Shown here: in pieces, positions 1 to 10,560 of the stretch
How positions within the stretch are numbered: position 1 is the stretch's first letter
Layout of the letters: each line of letters begins with the position of its first letter
Source: Acanthosoma haemorrhoidale
Lineage: Eukaryota > Arthropoda > Insecta > Hemiptera > Acanthosomatidae
Direction of reading: 5' to 3'
DNA: 64,000 nt
Assembly: GCA_930367205.1 (NCBI GenBank)
Contig: OV884009.1
Coordinates: 88,619,189-88,683,188, forward strand
The notes under the pieces: model-generated
Told to the model about the DNA's origin: nothing
Database searches by the model: none
What the model saw: the letters and a program-made list of their open reading frames with translations, nothing else
Position numbers and translations under genes: made by a program

Positions 1-178
1 GCCCAGAGACCCCCCAAATCCACCGCAAAGAGAAAGCGGAGTCTTGGGAAGTCCCCCACGCTCCTCCGCCAGCCGCGTCACTGGATACTAGCCAGTGGAG
101 GCTGACCAAGAGCGCGAGAGCCACAGACGCTCAGGACATGATTGGAGAGACTGGCCATTGCCAGGACTCCCACGCTGC
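1..178 (-). mobile_element. LINE-A 3' tail fragment, cut by the window edge
   Basis: This GC-richer stretch matches the plus-strand text of the LINE-A tail at about 33130-33320 and, inverted, at 42400-42610. Shared landmarks are 'TCTTGGGAAGTCCCCCACGC' and 'GACATGATTGGAGA'. In the longer copies this sequence lies just downstream of a jockey-like RT, so here it is the 3' region of a minus-strand copy. Homology stops near 178, where ordinary AT-rich DNA begins. Confidence 0.7.
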
Positions 179-627
179 TGTTATTAACAGTTTAATAAAG
201 CCATGTTCAGGTGTAACATTTGTTTCGTTTACAACAATACTATAACGTTGTATACACACCAACGAGGATCTAAGTTGTATTTAGCAGTGCAGATGACTAG
301 AACTACACCCAAAAAAATAATAAAGATAAAAAATGGCACAAATTAAATGAAGACAATTTATTAAACATTAGTATACTTGCTTCAATAAAAACAATCAAAT
401 CATTACTACGGAAGAACAACATGTTTCAGATGTACTAAGGTCTAGAGTTAGTATGTTATTAGCGCTTTCATAAGTGTCAATAAATCTCATTCTAGGAGAT
501 AAAATTTAAAGTACAGTCATTGGGTCGCTGTGAGCGTACAGATTGTCCAAAATGAGCGTTACATTCAGTTCACTTATTAATTTTCTACTGCTCTAGAAAT
601 AGCATTAGTTTGAAAAACAAAACTCAC
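179..627. other. AT-rich stretch holding the possible 3' end of the unknown minus-strand gene
   Basis: No transposon was recognised here. On the minus strand, two coding ends of the gene at 628-12748 are possible. Reading straight through the 628 donor gives a stop at 577-579. Removing an implausibly short 35-nt intron (593-627, GTGAGT...CTAG) opens another 28 codons ending at 506-508, with an ordinary-looking hydrophobic/acidic composition. A minus-strand AATAAA lies at 357-362. Confidence 0.35.
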
Positions 628-686
628 CATTGGATAATTTCCAAAATATTCAATATCCTCTAAGACTTCCCTTAAAACGTTTTTGT
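628..686 (-). CDS. Unknown minus-strand gene, exon 4 (last one identified)
   Basis: The exon is 59 nt, bounded by a good acceptor (CCATTTTCAG) and a consensus donor (ATG|GTGAGT). It begins in phase 1 and reads K-N-V-L-R-E-V-L-E-D-I-E-Y-F-G-N-Y-P-M. The single base left by the exon at 2594-2784 joins its first two bases into a Tyr codon, so the frame runs on unbroken. The 3' side is unclear: the donor may be used, or translation may read through to a stop at 577-579. I do not recognise the protein family. The encoded part is helical and acidic with no signal peptide or membrane segment. Confidence 0.6.
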
Positions 687-1640
687 CTGAAAATGGAAAA
701 TGATAACGGTTTCATAACCAATTATACATTTATATTGATTATAAAAAAAATATTGAATTTAAGGTAGTAAAGTATAACGCTAAAAAGGACGTGAAGCTAA
801 TAAATACACGTAATGTTTAAGCAGTTATTATAAATTAGTAGCTTAGTAATAATATGATGTTTAAAACAAAAAAAGAAAAAACCCATCCCAATTTCCCAGT
901 TAAAATTACGTAAAATATTTTTTGCTTTAAGATAAATAAATTATCATAATGCAATAAAGCACCTTTGTTACATTTTAACTTCAATTTATGAATACTACTT
1001 TTATTTTATTTCTTAAATTTTCAGTATCATAAATTGTATTTTGACACATATGTATCATCCTTATATCCTATATAATAAGTATACATTATTTTACAGTAAA
1101 ATGATATTTTTAACTTAAGATTGCTTAGCCAGTGTCTCAAAAGCATTATTTTAATAGTAAATACTATCAAGTGTACCTTATACAGTATTTATGACACCCT
1201 TATAATTTATTAAGGGCACAAAGTGCGTCTGCAATACAGACGTCGTGGAACCATTGTTCATAGCAAACGAAATCAATGGACAACAAAATTAACACCCCGC
1301 CGTCAATTATATACCTAGTGTTAGTTGGTAGGTGGCATATTTTGGGTGCCCATAAGTCTGAAGTCTAAAGAAAAGAAGAAAAGAAAGAAAGCAAAGAAGA
1401 TAGCTCAAGGTGCCTTGCAGTCCAGATAGAGGCAAGTACCGACCGCGTAGATTCTAAGGAAAGCTGTAAATTAAAATAAAGTATCTCCACTTCTTCTGTA
1501 AATGCTTGGTAGAACGATAGAATCTGGCTAGAAGACTGAATGGGTAATTTTCTCATTACAAAAGGGAAAAAATCCACTACAACCACAAGCCACCTACTAC
1601 ATACACTGTAGGAACGCAGAAAAAATCTCCAGCAGACAGG
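687..1640. other. Intronic AT-rich DNA, no feature seen
   Basis: Lies between exons 3 and 4 of the unknown minus-strand gene. There are only short frames without splice context. The short purine-rich run near 1370-1400 is low complexity. Confidence 0.5.
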
Positions 1641-2275
1641 TATATTTGCGCATTAAAATGGACCGTCGCCTCCGTTTTAGTGGCCATTTTGCGAGGATGT
1701 TGAAACAAACACGCACGAAGTCTTACTGGCTTACACACTTGCTGACTTCCCTCAATTTATCACTGCTACTCAAGCTCACTCTCTAAAAGAACATAGTCAG
1801 GCCTGCTCTGCTGTACGGTACACCACTTTTTAGTCATCTTACTGAAGCGGCAGCAATACGATTCCAATAGTTTAAAAACGGGATACTCATGAAAGTGGTC
1901 CGACATACTACATTCCAGCAGTGGAGAAACAGTGAGCTCCACGAAAAATTTGAGTTGCCTACGGTGGATGAATTCTTCGATTCTTTGCAATATATGACAA
2001 ACTCCGTGTTTAACACGATTACCCCCACTCCGTTTCCTCATCGATGCCAGAAGGCAGTCGAGGCAGGAACGCTCTAGTTTTAAGTTAGTATGTAAGATTA
2101 GTTTTAAGATAGTTTTCAGTCCCTCATTGTAATCCGAAGGTGAGCACCATCACCTAGTCCTGTTCCATTGTATTAATTATTACCCATAAAAAGATCTTGT
2201 TAGTTTTAATATAAGAACTCCTTAAAATGCATCTAATGCAGTAAAAGGAGCCACCAACAGCTATTTTATATTGTT
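1641..2275 (+). mobile_element. LINE-B fragment, C-terminal part of RT ORF and 3' UTR
   Basis: The plus strand encodes a broken jockey-type RT C-terminal region, including 'LKQTRTKSYWLTHLLTS', nearly the same as the minus-strand copy at 4195-4530 ('LKQTRTKSYRLTHLLTS'). After several stops and shifts the last coding piece (about 1950-2076) ends in a stop at 2074-2076. A 3' UTR follows, sharing 'GAAGGTGAGC' and 'CATCACCTAG' with the inverted copy. The fragment is 5'-truncated and inactive. It sits in an intron of the unknown minus-strand gene, in the opposite orientation. Confidence 0.75.
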
Positions 2276-2593
2276 GTTTATAATTTATAATTTAAAAAAA
2301 ATATTGACAAAGGGGTTAAGAGGGAAAAAAATCTGGCACATTATCGAACTCTTAACCATCCCCATCCTACCATTGTCTTCCCCTGCCACATCTCCCGTTT
2401 TAATAGTCTTTAGATGCCATTGTGCCGTTCTTGGAAGTTTTTTTAATTAATAATTTTATTTATATCCTAACAGTTAAGAGATCTTTAATTATGTAATTTA
2501 TGATGGAAGTTCAAAAATGCGTTATAACGTAAGCACTTTGTACCACCTTGTGGACCCAGTAGGTTGATGATGATAAAAATTTGATGAACTTAC

Positions 2594-2784
2594 ACCTCAG
2601 CACGTCATAGACCAGACCTATAATTCTTCTCATCTTGTCAGGATTGGCTTCGAAGAATGTTGGAGTATCCTTTATTCTAAAAAGCACCCTGCTGGCTGCC
2701 AGTAGCTCTTCGTCGTTCCAGTTGATGACTGGTTCCGAGTCGACCGTCAGCAACGGTTGTGTAATTGATCTTCGCTCAGATGAC
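2594..2784 (-). CDS. Unknown minus-strand gene, exon 3
   Basis: The exon is 191 nt. Its acceptor is TTTGTTTATAAG (intron ends at 2785) and its donor is GAGGT|GTAAGT (intron starts at 2593). It receives two bases (AG) from the exon at 6395-6571 to make Arg and leaves one base (T) for the exon at 628-686, so both junctions are in phase. The product segment is hydrophilic at first (S-S-E-R-R-S) and then helical, with 'NWNDEELLAASRVLFRIKDT' and 'MRRIIGLVYDVLR'. There are no Cys/His clusters, no transmembrane span and no family I can name. An alternative donor two bases earlier (GAG|GTGTAA) would break the frame to the next exon, so GTAAGT is preferred. Confidence 0.72.
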
Positions 2785-2811
2785 CTTATAAACAAACAGA
2801 TCTAGATAAGA

Positions 2812-3030
2812 ACCATACATTACTAATCTACAAAGTTATACCTAAGCCAATCTGGACAAGCTGTGGGGACAGCAAAAAAGTCGAACATCAAGCTTATGGA
2901 TTTGGGAGGTCTCTGGGCTGTTTGTAAATACTGTATGAATGAGCGAGAAAATAAAAATCGTAAATATGGTATGAATGAGAACATTTATCACAATTACTTA
3001 TTGCCCAAGAAGGCAGATTGTAATTTCATC
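2812..3030 (+). mobile_element. LINE-A copy with internal deletion
   Basis: Positions 2820-2893 match the RT C-terminal sequence at 42066-42150, including 'GGGGACAGCAAAAAAGTCGA'. The copy then jumps straight to tail sequence ('TGGGCTGTTTGTAAATACTG') seen at 42600-42620. The 3' end ('CTTATTGCCCAAGAAGGCAG') matches the reverse complement of 32660-32690, so it reaches the true 3' end of the family. Several hundred bases are missing internally. Confidence 0.7.
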
Positions 3031-3957
3031 ACAATAAAGTAGTTAATTAGCTAAGAACCAAGCAAAATTTGTGAATTCAATTATCAAATGTATTTTCGCT
3101 GATATCAAAAGAAAAGCTATTATGTTCAAACAACTATGAGGAATTGCCGATTGTCGGTGAGTCAAGGCACCATTTTCCATTTTCTGAACGACAAAAGGCT
3201 AAGTAAATAATCAAGACTAATGTGATGCATACTTAAGGGTTTCATTACTCCTGCTAAAACGATTTTTATGACTTTCCTTATGAGTCCTCCTCTGTAGTGC
3301 AAAAATATATTACATTTTATTAATAAGGATGTCGAGATCTTTAATTCAATACACAACTTAATATGTTTATTAATAATTATTTGCTATTTACTAATGATCG
3401 ATTAATTATTGCCTCTTCATTATTTATAGGGACAGTTTTTTTTATTATTTCTAGCATGACAAGTAAAATACTTTTTAATAAATTTTCCACGTATAATGCC
3501 TTACATCTCTATAAAACAGGGGTTGTGAAAACAATTTTGATGAATTTTAGTCCATTAAGTTACCAATTAGTTTTAACAATTTGACGAAATCTTTTATAAA
3601 CAATACAAAATAACTGTTAAAAACTTTTATAGCAAAACTTTTAAATATAAGTTTTCTTTTTATAGCTTTACCATCGTCAATAATAAAAGTTACGTGAAAC
3701 TGTTACAGTACAAAAACATTTTTGAATAATTTGAAGAAATGGATCAAAACATTGAGATACAAATTCATAATGAAATATAATGCTGACAAGTAGATGATTA
3801 AGGGGTTGGCTAAGACAGGAACATTTTAGGCCCGTAACAACTAAATGGCTTTTAATTTTAATTTACATCTTTCTACTCTTGCTGCGTACACAGATGCATT
3901 CGAAGGAGTGCATAAAATATAATACGTTTCAGTTTGTTGTTAAAAAGTCAAAAACAC
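3031..3957. other. AT-rich intronic DNA, no feature seen
   Basis: The 64- and 73-codon frames here have low-complexity AT-driven composition and no splice or homology support. Confidence 0.4.
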
Positions 3958-5050
3958 ATGCAATCACTAGGTGATGAGGCTCACCTTCAGCTTGCAACCA
4001 TGGAAACACTAAAACACTAATACCTAAACCTAGAACCTCAGACTAAAGCGTTCCAGCCGCGCAGCGTCCTGGCATCGATGGGGGAACGGAGCGGGGGTTA
4101 TCGTGTTAAACACCGAGTTTGTCAAGTATTGCAGGGAGTCGAAAAATTTTGTATGTCTACGTTGGATGAATTGAGCTCAAAGATCTCGTGAAGATCACTG
4201 TTGCTCCGCTGCTCGAATGAAGTATTTCTGACCACTTTCATCAGTATACCGTTTTGGAATTGTTCGAGTCGCCAAGCTGTCATATACGTCAGATAACGAA
4301 AAAGCGGTGGACCATACAGCAGAGTAGGCCTGAGTACACTCTTGTAGATCGGTAAGTAGCTTGAGACGCAGTGATAGATTGGGGGAAGTTAATAAATGCG
4401 TAAGCCGGTAAGACTTCGTGCGAGTTTGCTTCAACTTCTTCGTAAAATGGTTACTAAAATGGAAATGTCTGTCCAATTTAACTCCCAGATATACTAGGTT
4501 GTTGGCTGGTGAATTTTCCTCCATTCCCACTATGTAACTAGTAGGTAGCGGGCTTTTTCCCTTTTGGAATGAGAAAATTACGCAGTCAGTCTTACCCGCG
4601 TTTACAGAGATATTGAGTCACCCCAATCTCTCGCTGATCTGGTTACAGGCTACTTCAGCTTGTCAAAGAGCTACCTTGGCACTCATGGTGCTACTGTACA
4701 CCGCTATGTCATCTGCGAACGCAGTAACTGTGGTATACCGGGCTCCTACAATTTCAGACGTGTATACGTTGAATAGTACAGGGGATAAGACGGCTTCTTG
4801 GGGTACTCCACAGGTCAGTGGCACAGCGATTGAAGTTTAACCACTCTGGTGTACTTACTTCAAGTTAGATGCATTGATAAAAGTGGTTAGTTTATGATGG
4901 ATACTGTTTTGGTGGTTTATGGCCAGCATTCTGTTATACCCCACATCCTGCGCCTGGAGGTTAAATGAAATCTACTCACGGTGGAGAGTGATGCAGTGGA
5001 GAAAAACGGTGTAAACTGTGAAAGGTGCATATGCTGAGCTTGCTTCTGGT
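3958..5050 (-). mobile_element. LINE-B copy, RT domain to 3' end
   Basis: On the minus strand, 4840-4600 encodes an RT palm with a degenerate GVPQ motif ('GVPQEAVLSPVLFNVYTS') and the catalytic block 'FADDIAVYS'. After a stop the frame continues at 4530-4195 with 'NNLVYLGVKLDRHFHFSNHF' and 'LKQTRTKSYRLTHLLTS', the usual jockey-clade order. The 3' UTR (about 4100-3958) shares its CATCACCTAG-containing end with the inverted copy at 1641-2275. The copy is 5'-truncated with stops and shifts, hence dead. It lies on the same strand as the unknown gene, inside one of its introns. Confidence 0.8.
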
Positions 5051-6394
5051 TCAAACTGTAATCTGCTGCTCGGTCATGTAAGATGGAGGTGTTGTCCCCT
5101 AAGCTGCCACTAGATGGGTCTTCTTTGACAGTTTTTCTCTCACTTCTTAGCGTAGGCTTAAAAGGTCTTCAAGATGTACTCAGTGGATATGGCACTGAAT
5201 AGGTTAATTTAAATTTTTTTAGAAACTAGTTTATTCAAGAGAAGGAACAATCTTCCCTAAAAGAGCGATGGCTAATTATGACAAGCTATCTAGTTCATAT
5301 TATATTTACAATAGTAATGTTTTAAAAGAAATGTTTAGCCAACCTTATATTATGAAATAAACTTTTACTTTGAATGTGTCTTGATAACGTTATGAGTACT
5401 TTTACACTATTATTTTCTTCAAACTAGACTAGAAAAAGGTATTAAATTAATATTTGTTATAATGATAAAGAATATGGCTAAGTCACTTATCATTGGATCT
5501 GTTTGTTTTTCTGTTGCAAGTGACGAATTAATAATATCTTATCAATAAGGTTGGGGGGAATATGGAGAGTGTTTTGGTGTACTTAGGTTACGAGTTAATA
5601 GGATTAGCATCTGAAGTCACGCAAGGCCTTATGTTAGCACCATGGTGTTGGCTTGCATGCGAGCTTCATACAATGCTAATACAATCAAGATCGGCTTGAA
5701 TGGCTTATGTACGGCTGTACTCGTACGGAAACAGGCTGGATCAGAACTCCCATTCTAACAGCCTTATGATTTGCCTATTACACACAGACTAAAAATGCTC
5801 CCCGAAAAGTGCAATGAGAGTATTTTTTTTCTGAGGTGTAAAACATTTCGTCCTCCTGTTCAAAGTAACCAAAGCAATAAGGAAATTAAAAATATAGTAG
5901 TAATTGAATTAAATTGGTACAATTGTATTCGCAGCTACACTCACCTTAACGCCCACAGACCCAGTGCTGGAAATCCTTTTTGAAAAACTTTTCTAGGTAT
6001 AATTTTTTCCATTTTCCTAGAAATACGAAGCAAAATACACATGAATCACTTAAATGTATTACAGTGATAATTAGTTATAAATGAAATATGGGTTACTATT
6101 GTGATTACAATTAAAAAATAGAAAGAAAGATTTATAAAAATATAATATAGGCTATATGAAATATAGCTTGTATTTGTGTCAGTAGTCTAATTGATTAGTC
6201 TAATTGAATAATTGAAACATGCTAGTATATATCAGAAGCTAAACTCCCATATCACTATTGGGATTCCCATGGAAGAGAAGAGGCTAAACCTTTCTTAGAT
6301 GAAAAGTGTTGAAGAGGTTATGTGCTTAGTGAGGAAAACCCTTGAAAAACCATTTTTACTTTAACGAGAAATTATTTGAAACTATAGCACAAAC
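5051..6394. other. Intronic AT-rich DNA, nothing recognised
   Basis: The 70-codon frame at 5771-5983 has no motif, homologue or splice context. No repeat was matched elsewhere in the window. Confidence 0.4.
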
Positions 6395-6571
6395 CTGTGA
6401 TTGGTGGTTTTGGCTCGATGTAATTCTACTAGCCTGAAATAGTTCTCGGTCCTCCATGTCGGGTCACTGGGCAATACCGTACCAAGGTGGTGCAATCTGC
6501 TAAATTCTTCATCTTCCTCTTTGAGCTGAAGTAACATCTTCTCCTTCTCCATCTCCCCGTCGCTCAGTTTG
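6395..6571 (-). CDS. Unknown minus-strand gene, exon 2
   Basis: The exon is 177 nt, phase 2 at both ends, with acceptor GATGTTGCAG (intron ends at 6572) and donor CACAG|GTTTGT (intron starts at 6394). The first base completes a Ser codon with AG from the exon at 12661-12748, and the last two bases pair with the exon at 2594-2784. It codes for a strongly charged helical segment ('EMEKEKMLLQLKEEDEEF'), probably a short coiled coil, followed by a conserved-looking patch 'LPSDPTWRTENYFRLVELHR'. GC content and codon use stand out from the flanks. I cannot name the family. A structural, coiled-coil-bearing intracellular protein is only an inference. Confidence 0.75.
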
Positions 6572-7079
6572 CTGCAACATCACAAGCTTATGGGTAGTTG
6601 TATAATACAAACAGTAACATTGCTGTTAGTTTTAATTTTTTTCTTTTTTCTTTTTATTTTCATTTCTTTATTATTAAAGTTTTAACTAATGATAAACGTG
6701 CAACAGCGCGATTTTATTATTTTCAAAGTAAGCAAGTAGGTTTAGATCATAATTAACCAACATTATCAACTAAGTGGGGGGGGGCGGATTATAAATGGTT
6801 GATGGAATACAAATTCAGGCTAGAAGCGACCGCTAACCACATAAGATAAATCACCCTATACTCTATTGTATATATATTGTAAATTGGTTATAATATGTTG
6901 TAAATTAACAAATTTAAATAACATTACACAACCATAAGTCATACCAGTGTAAATATTGTTAACAATAAAAGACGCAGCAGCAAAAAAACTAGTTAGAGGC
7001 TGGAAGGGTAAAAGCAGGTAGCAGGCGACCCAGACCGAGGCCTGGGTCACTGCCGAGAACAAAGCAACACCGCAACTGC
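6572..7079. other. Intronic AT-rich DNA, nothing recognised
   Basis: Contains poly-T tracts and a G-run at about 6776-6785, with no gene or repeat identified. Confidence 0.4.
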
Positions 7080-7165
7080 GATATCATTGGCCACAATAAC
7101 GCCTTACATCATTGGCTACTAACGAGCCACCAGTGAGTATAAGAAGGGCCAGGTTTTGGCCTGTA
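7080..7165 (+). promoter_or_regulatory. Promoter-like module: two inverted CCAAT boxes and a TATA box
   Basis: Two ATTGGC motifs (about 7085 and 7110) precede TATAAGAAGG (about 7138-7147). A plausible start region (ATCATTCTCACG, about 7167) lies 25-30 bases further on. The following 450 bases are markedly C/T-rich and GC-richer than the neighbourhood, unlike an intron. This layout is typical of an LTR U3/R region, but no second LTR or adjoining gag/pol was found. The assignment to an element is inference. Confidence 0.35.
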
Positions 7166-7385
7166 AATCATTCTCACGACGGCTCACAACTGCTCAACCT
7201 GCAGCTGCACTGATGTTTCAAGACTTGGCCTTCTCATATATGAAAACCTCTGGACCTCTCTTCCTGACCTCGCTATGTTTTAGTCCGGCCTTGTCAGACC
7301 CCACACCTTCCTAGTGGGATTCTCTTCCTTCGCCTCGCTAAAACTAGCAGCTCCTTAGGAGAGACCTCTCCCTCGCCAACAACGG

Positions 7386-9784
7386 TTGCCGTGGCCCTAC
7401 AAACTTTACCTAGTAGTGTCTCCCACGGCAATTCAGTCTGCTTCTCTCCGGTTTACGCTCGCCTTTGGGATCCGGACAGTTTTCACCTACCCTCAGATAC
7501 CGAGTGTGAATTCGTGGTCATTCGAAGACCACATAAACTACCTACACTACCTACCCTATACCTCTTCTCCTGAACATAGTGCATTGATGGGGCACATACC
7601 TATCAAATATGGAGTCAGATAGTAAGAACCGTGATGAAGCAATTGTCCAGGTCATAGCTTAATCAACCTTCACTTCGTCACCAGGGCTAGGGTAACTAGG
7701 CACCCTCCTCGTGACGACCCGACAAGGCTGTAAACCCGTTATCTGACGAGGGTATTATATTTGTAGAGTATTCAGTCATCTATTGGCCTTTTCCGGAAAA
7801 TTTTTAATTTAGCGTGTCAACAAAGAAAAAACTACAGAAAGTACCCGGGCCTGCACGCTATGCTGGAGCTAAAATAGAACTCGCACAAAGAACACCGAGG
7901 TGCTATTCAAGCTTGCTTGAATGTATGTTTTTTATCGATAATGTCGTCGTAGGAGTATCTTTAAACTTTAATACATTTGATATATTGATACATTGTATTG
8001 CGACTAGAATAAAGAAACAAATTAAGGTTTTGCTTTGTTCAGGAAAATAAACTATAGTTGCTATTGTTGTAAAATTCCTTCCATTCCAGAAATTTACCTT
8101 GGCAAAAGAATTCATTGGGACAAAAATCAAATCAATTTTATTTTATTGTAATTTTATGGCAATGTAGGTGTGATTTTCTCATACCTAGATTTCACAATTA
8201 ATATTTTATTTGTTTACAATTTTATTTTTACATTAATTGTTTAAAGGCAGAATTACTATACAAGTGCGGCATTTGTTTTTTTTTATATCTAACTAATATT
8301 AATAACATTCAAATTTTTACTCAAAAGCACAACTAAAATTATATATGCTTGTTCTTGCCCACTGAATCCAAATAAAAGCTTACAGTATTTATATTTTAAA
8401 AATGGTAAAATGAATAGTGGAAAAAAAAATACAAAACCCTACATATAAGTAGATAAATCAATCAAATAGACTAAATTATTTAAGCAGATGCTAAATTTAG
8501 TTTTAGTCATTGAGGAATAATGTTAGTGTTTAAGGATAAATTGAATATAAAAATACAGTTGTGATTTATTAATAAACCGGACATGATGATATTACACCGA
8601 GTATATGTTAATGTACCGGTGGTATATTCGAGCTTCGACCATATTGGGGGGAGATCGGTTTTAGGAGTGAAAGAGGGAGCATGTTATAACATGTTTATTA
8701 TTTTGTTAAGTTTTATTTATTATGCATACGAGTTTTTTTGTAACAATAAATTATACAATTAGTAGATAAAGTACATACATAGTGAATATATGTTATAAAA
8801 GTAAGTAGATCCACTGTAGTTTATTTGAATACAAGAATGACTATGTATTGTTTTTTTAATCATATGTGTATTAGTATTTAGTTTCGTTTAGATTGGTTCC
8901 GTTACTTCCTTATAGTTTATAGTTAGGTTAATGAATATAACTTTAATGTAGGACTGTAAATAATTTTTTGTGTTAGGGTAATAAAACACATTCGGTTAAA
9001 TTGAACAAATGCCCCAATGCCAGTTCGAAAATGTATGTTATTAGTATCTTTTTATTTCTATTATTAAACCTTCCTTTGTAATACAGTGTCTTTGCAATTA
9101 TTATTTGCCATCTTATATCATTAATACACTGGGATATTCATATATTTAATATTTTACAGCTTACGATATATATTACTTGTTGACGTATTTTTTATTAGAT
9201 TCTGAACTCACTGCACATCCAAGTGGATCATTGAGTTAAGGAGTGATGAACAATTAGAAAGTAACTGTACTGGGTTTTACTCATCACCTGTTATACATAT
9301 AACTTCTGAATGTATACAATAAATAATAATACAATAAAACTTGTGCTGGGTAAGGGAGGGGTTATATCAGGTTATATACTGATAAACATTTTATGATACT
9401 ATTGAATATGATATCAGCAATAGTATATATTCATGAAATAATTTTTTTTTGTTAATTATAAAAATAATAATTATATTATGTCACTTCACGACCTGTCACT
9501 TCAGAACCCCCCCCACACATACTAAGTGCACCATACACGATTAAACATAAGTGTTTCCATACAACCAACCCAGTTTTTATTAGTTGAGTATCCTGATAGT
9601 GTGACTGATCAGTCAGTACCCTCAATTCTATTAGTGGGATCTGGGGCCGTAACCCTTACATTCTAATGTCTTGGTTCACCTTAGTGCATTAACGTAATAT
9701 ATTATACGTAATAATATAGTGACGTTATGTAGTTTAGGTAATAATATGTATCAACGCAAACTAAACTCAAATACTGTTTAAATT
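7386..9784. other. C-rich patch then AT-rich DNA with a possible LTR start
   Basis: From 7386 to 7620 the DNA remains C/T-rich, with overlapping 78- and 60-codon frames that show no motif. From about 8640 a purine-rich run ('GAGTGAAAGAGGGAGCA') is followed at about 8681 by TGTTATAACATG, which resembles a polypurine tract next to an LTR start. No matching copy was found. The rest is AT-rich without features. Confidence 0.25.
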
Positions 9785-9980
9785 TCCTTAAAGACTGGGT
9801 TGCTAAAAAATTCATTGCGCATGAAAACATTGTTGACAATAAAATAACATATTAAATCTTCATTTATCCTTTATTTAATCATGTACCCCAACCACCGTTG
9901 CGTTTCATTTAATATGACACATTGCAACGAGAATCTCCGGAGATAAAACGCTTGGTACTGAAAAAAAAGGGTACGAAGGT
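9785..9980 (+). repeat. Dispersed repeat, copy 1
   Basis: Shares an ordered series of blocks with 24060-24330 in the same orientation: 'GAAAACATTG', 'AAAATAACA.ATTAAATC', 'GCGTTTCATTTA', 'ATTGCAACGAGAAT' and a final A-run followed by GGGT and AAGGTGGG. Identity is patchy with indels. No coding potential was seen. It is probably part of an unidentified non-autonomous element. Confidence 0.5.
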
Positions 9981-10315
9981 GGGAGGTGAAGGAGTCTGCA
10001 CCGAAATCCGGGAGCGGTTTGGTCCAAACGCTTCAATACTGGGAATACCAGTCTTCAAGACGTTCCTCGATCAGGTTACCCGTCATTAGTCGATGGTGTA
10101 CAGATGTGATCACACGAGGGTTAGCTTCAAATGCCACCATTAGCAAATTGATTTTTTAAATAAGCTAGCTTTATGCACAAAAACGTTTGCAACAACGTTG
10201 CGTAATTTAGATCATAATCAATGTGAAAAAAATATAATAGGCTACTGATCTTTGGATTGATTGATTTGATATTAGTTTTTAAATTGAAACGTTTAAAAAA
10301 CTGCGCTGTACTTAC

Positions 10316-10560
10316 AATAAGGAGGCGTACATGGCAGCTGACACTCGTGGACCTGGGGAGGACGGATTGTCAACGTCTGCTGGTGGAAAGCCGCCAGAGA
10401 CTGAAATCTCACTTGTACAGTAGTGGCTCTGCGTGACTTCTCTATTATAACATAAAAAGCGGAGGTCGGAGGCCGGCGCACGAAAGGGAAGGGTAGCTAG
10501 TTCCGAATTTCCATGCCAAACTCCACTCATATCAGGAAGGGCTAATCAAGCCCTCTGCGG
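10316..10560 (-). other. GC-rich patch with a consensus splice donor
   Basis: This patch is clearly GC-richer than its surroundings and open in two minus-strand frames of 62-72 codons. It ends at a strong donor (TATT|GTAAGT, intron starting at 10315) and has several possible acceptors, such as TTTCAG before TCTCTGG. The phases do not fit between the exons at 12661-12748 and 6395-6571. It is therefore either an exon of something else or a GC-rich element fragment. Confidence 0.25.
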
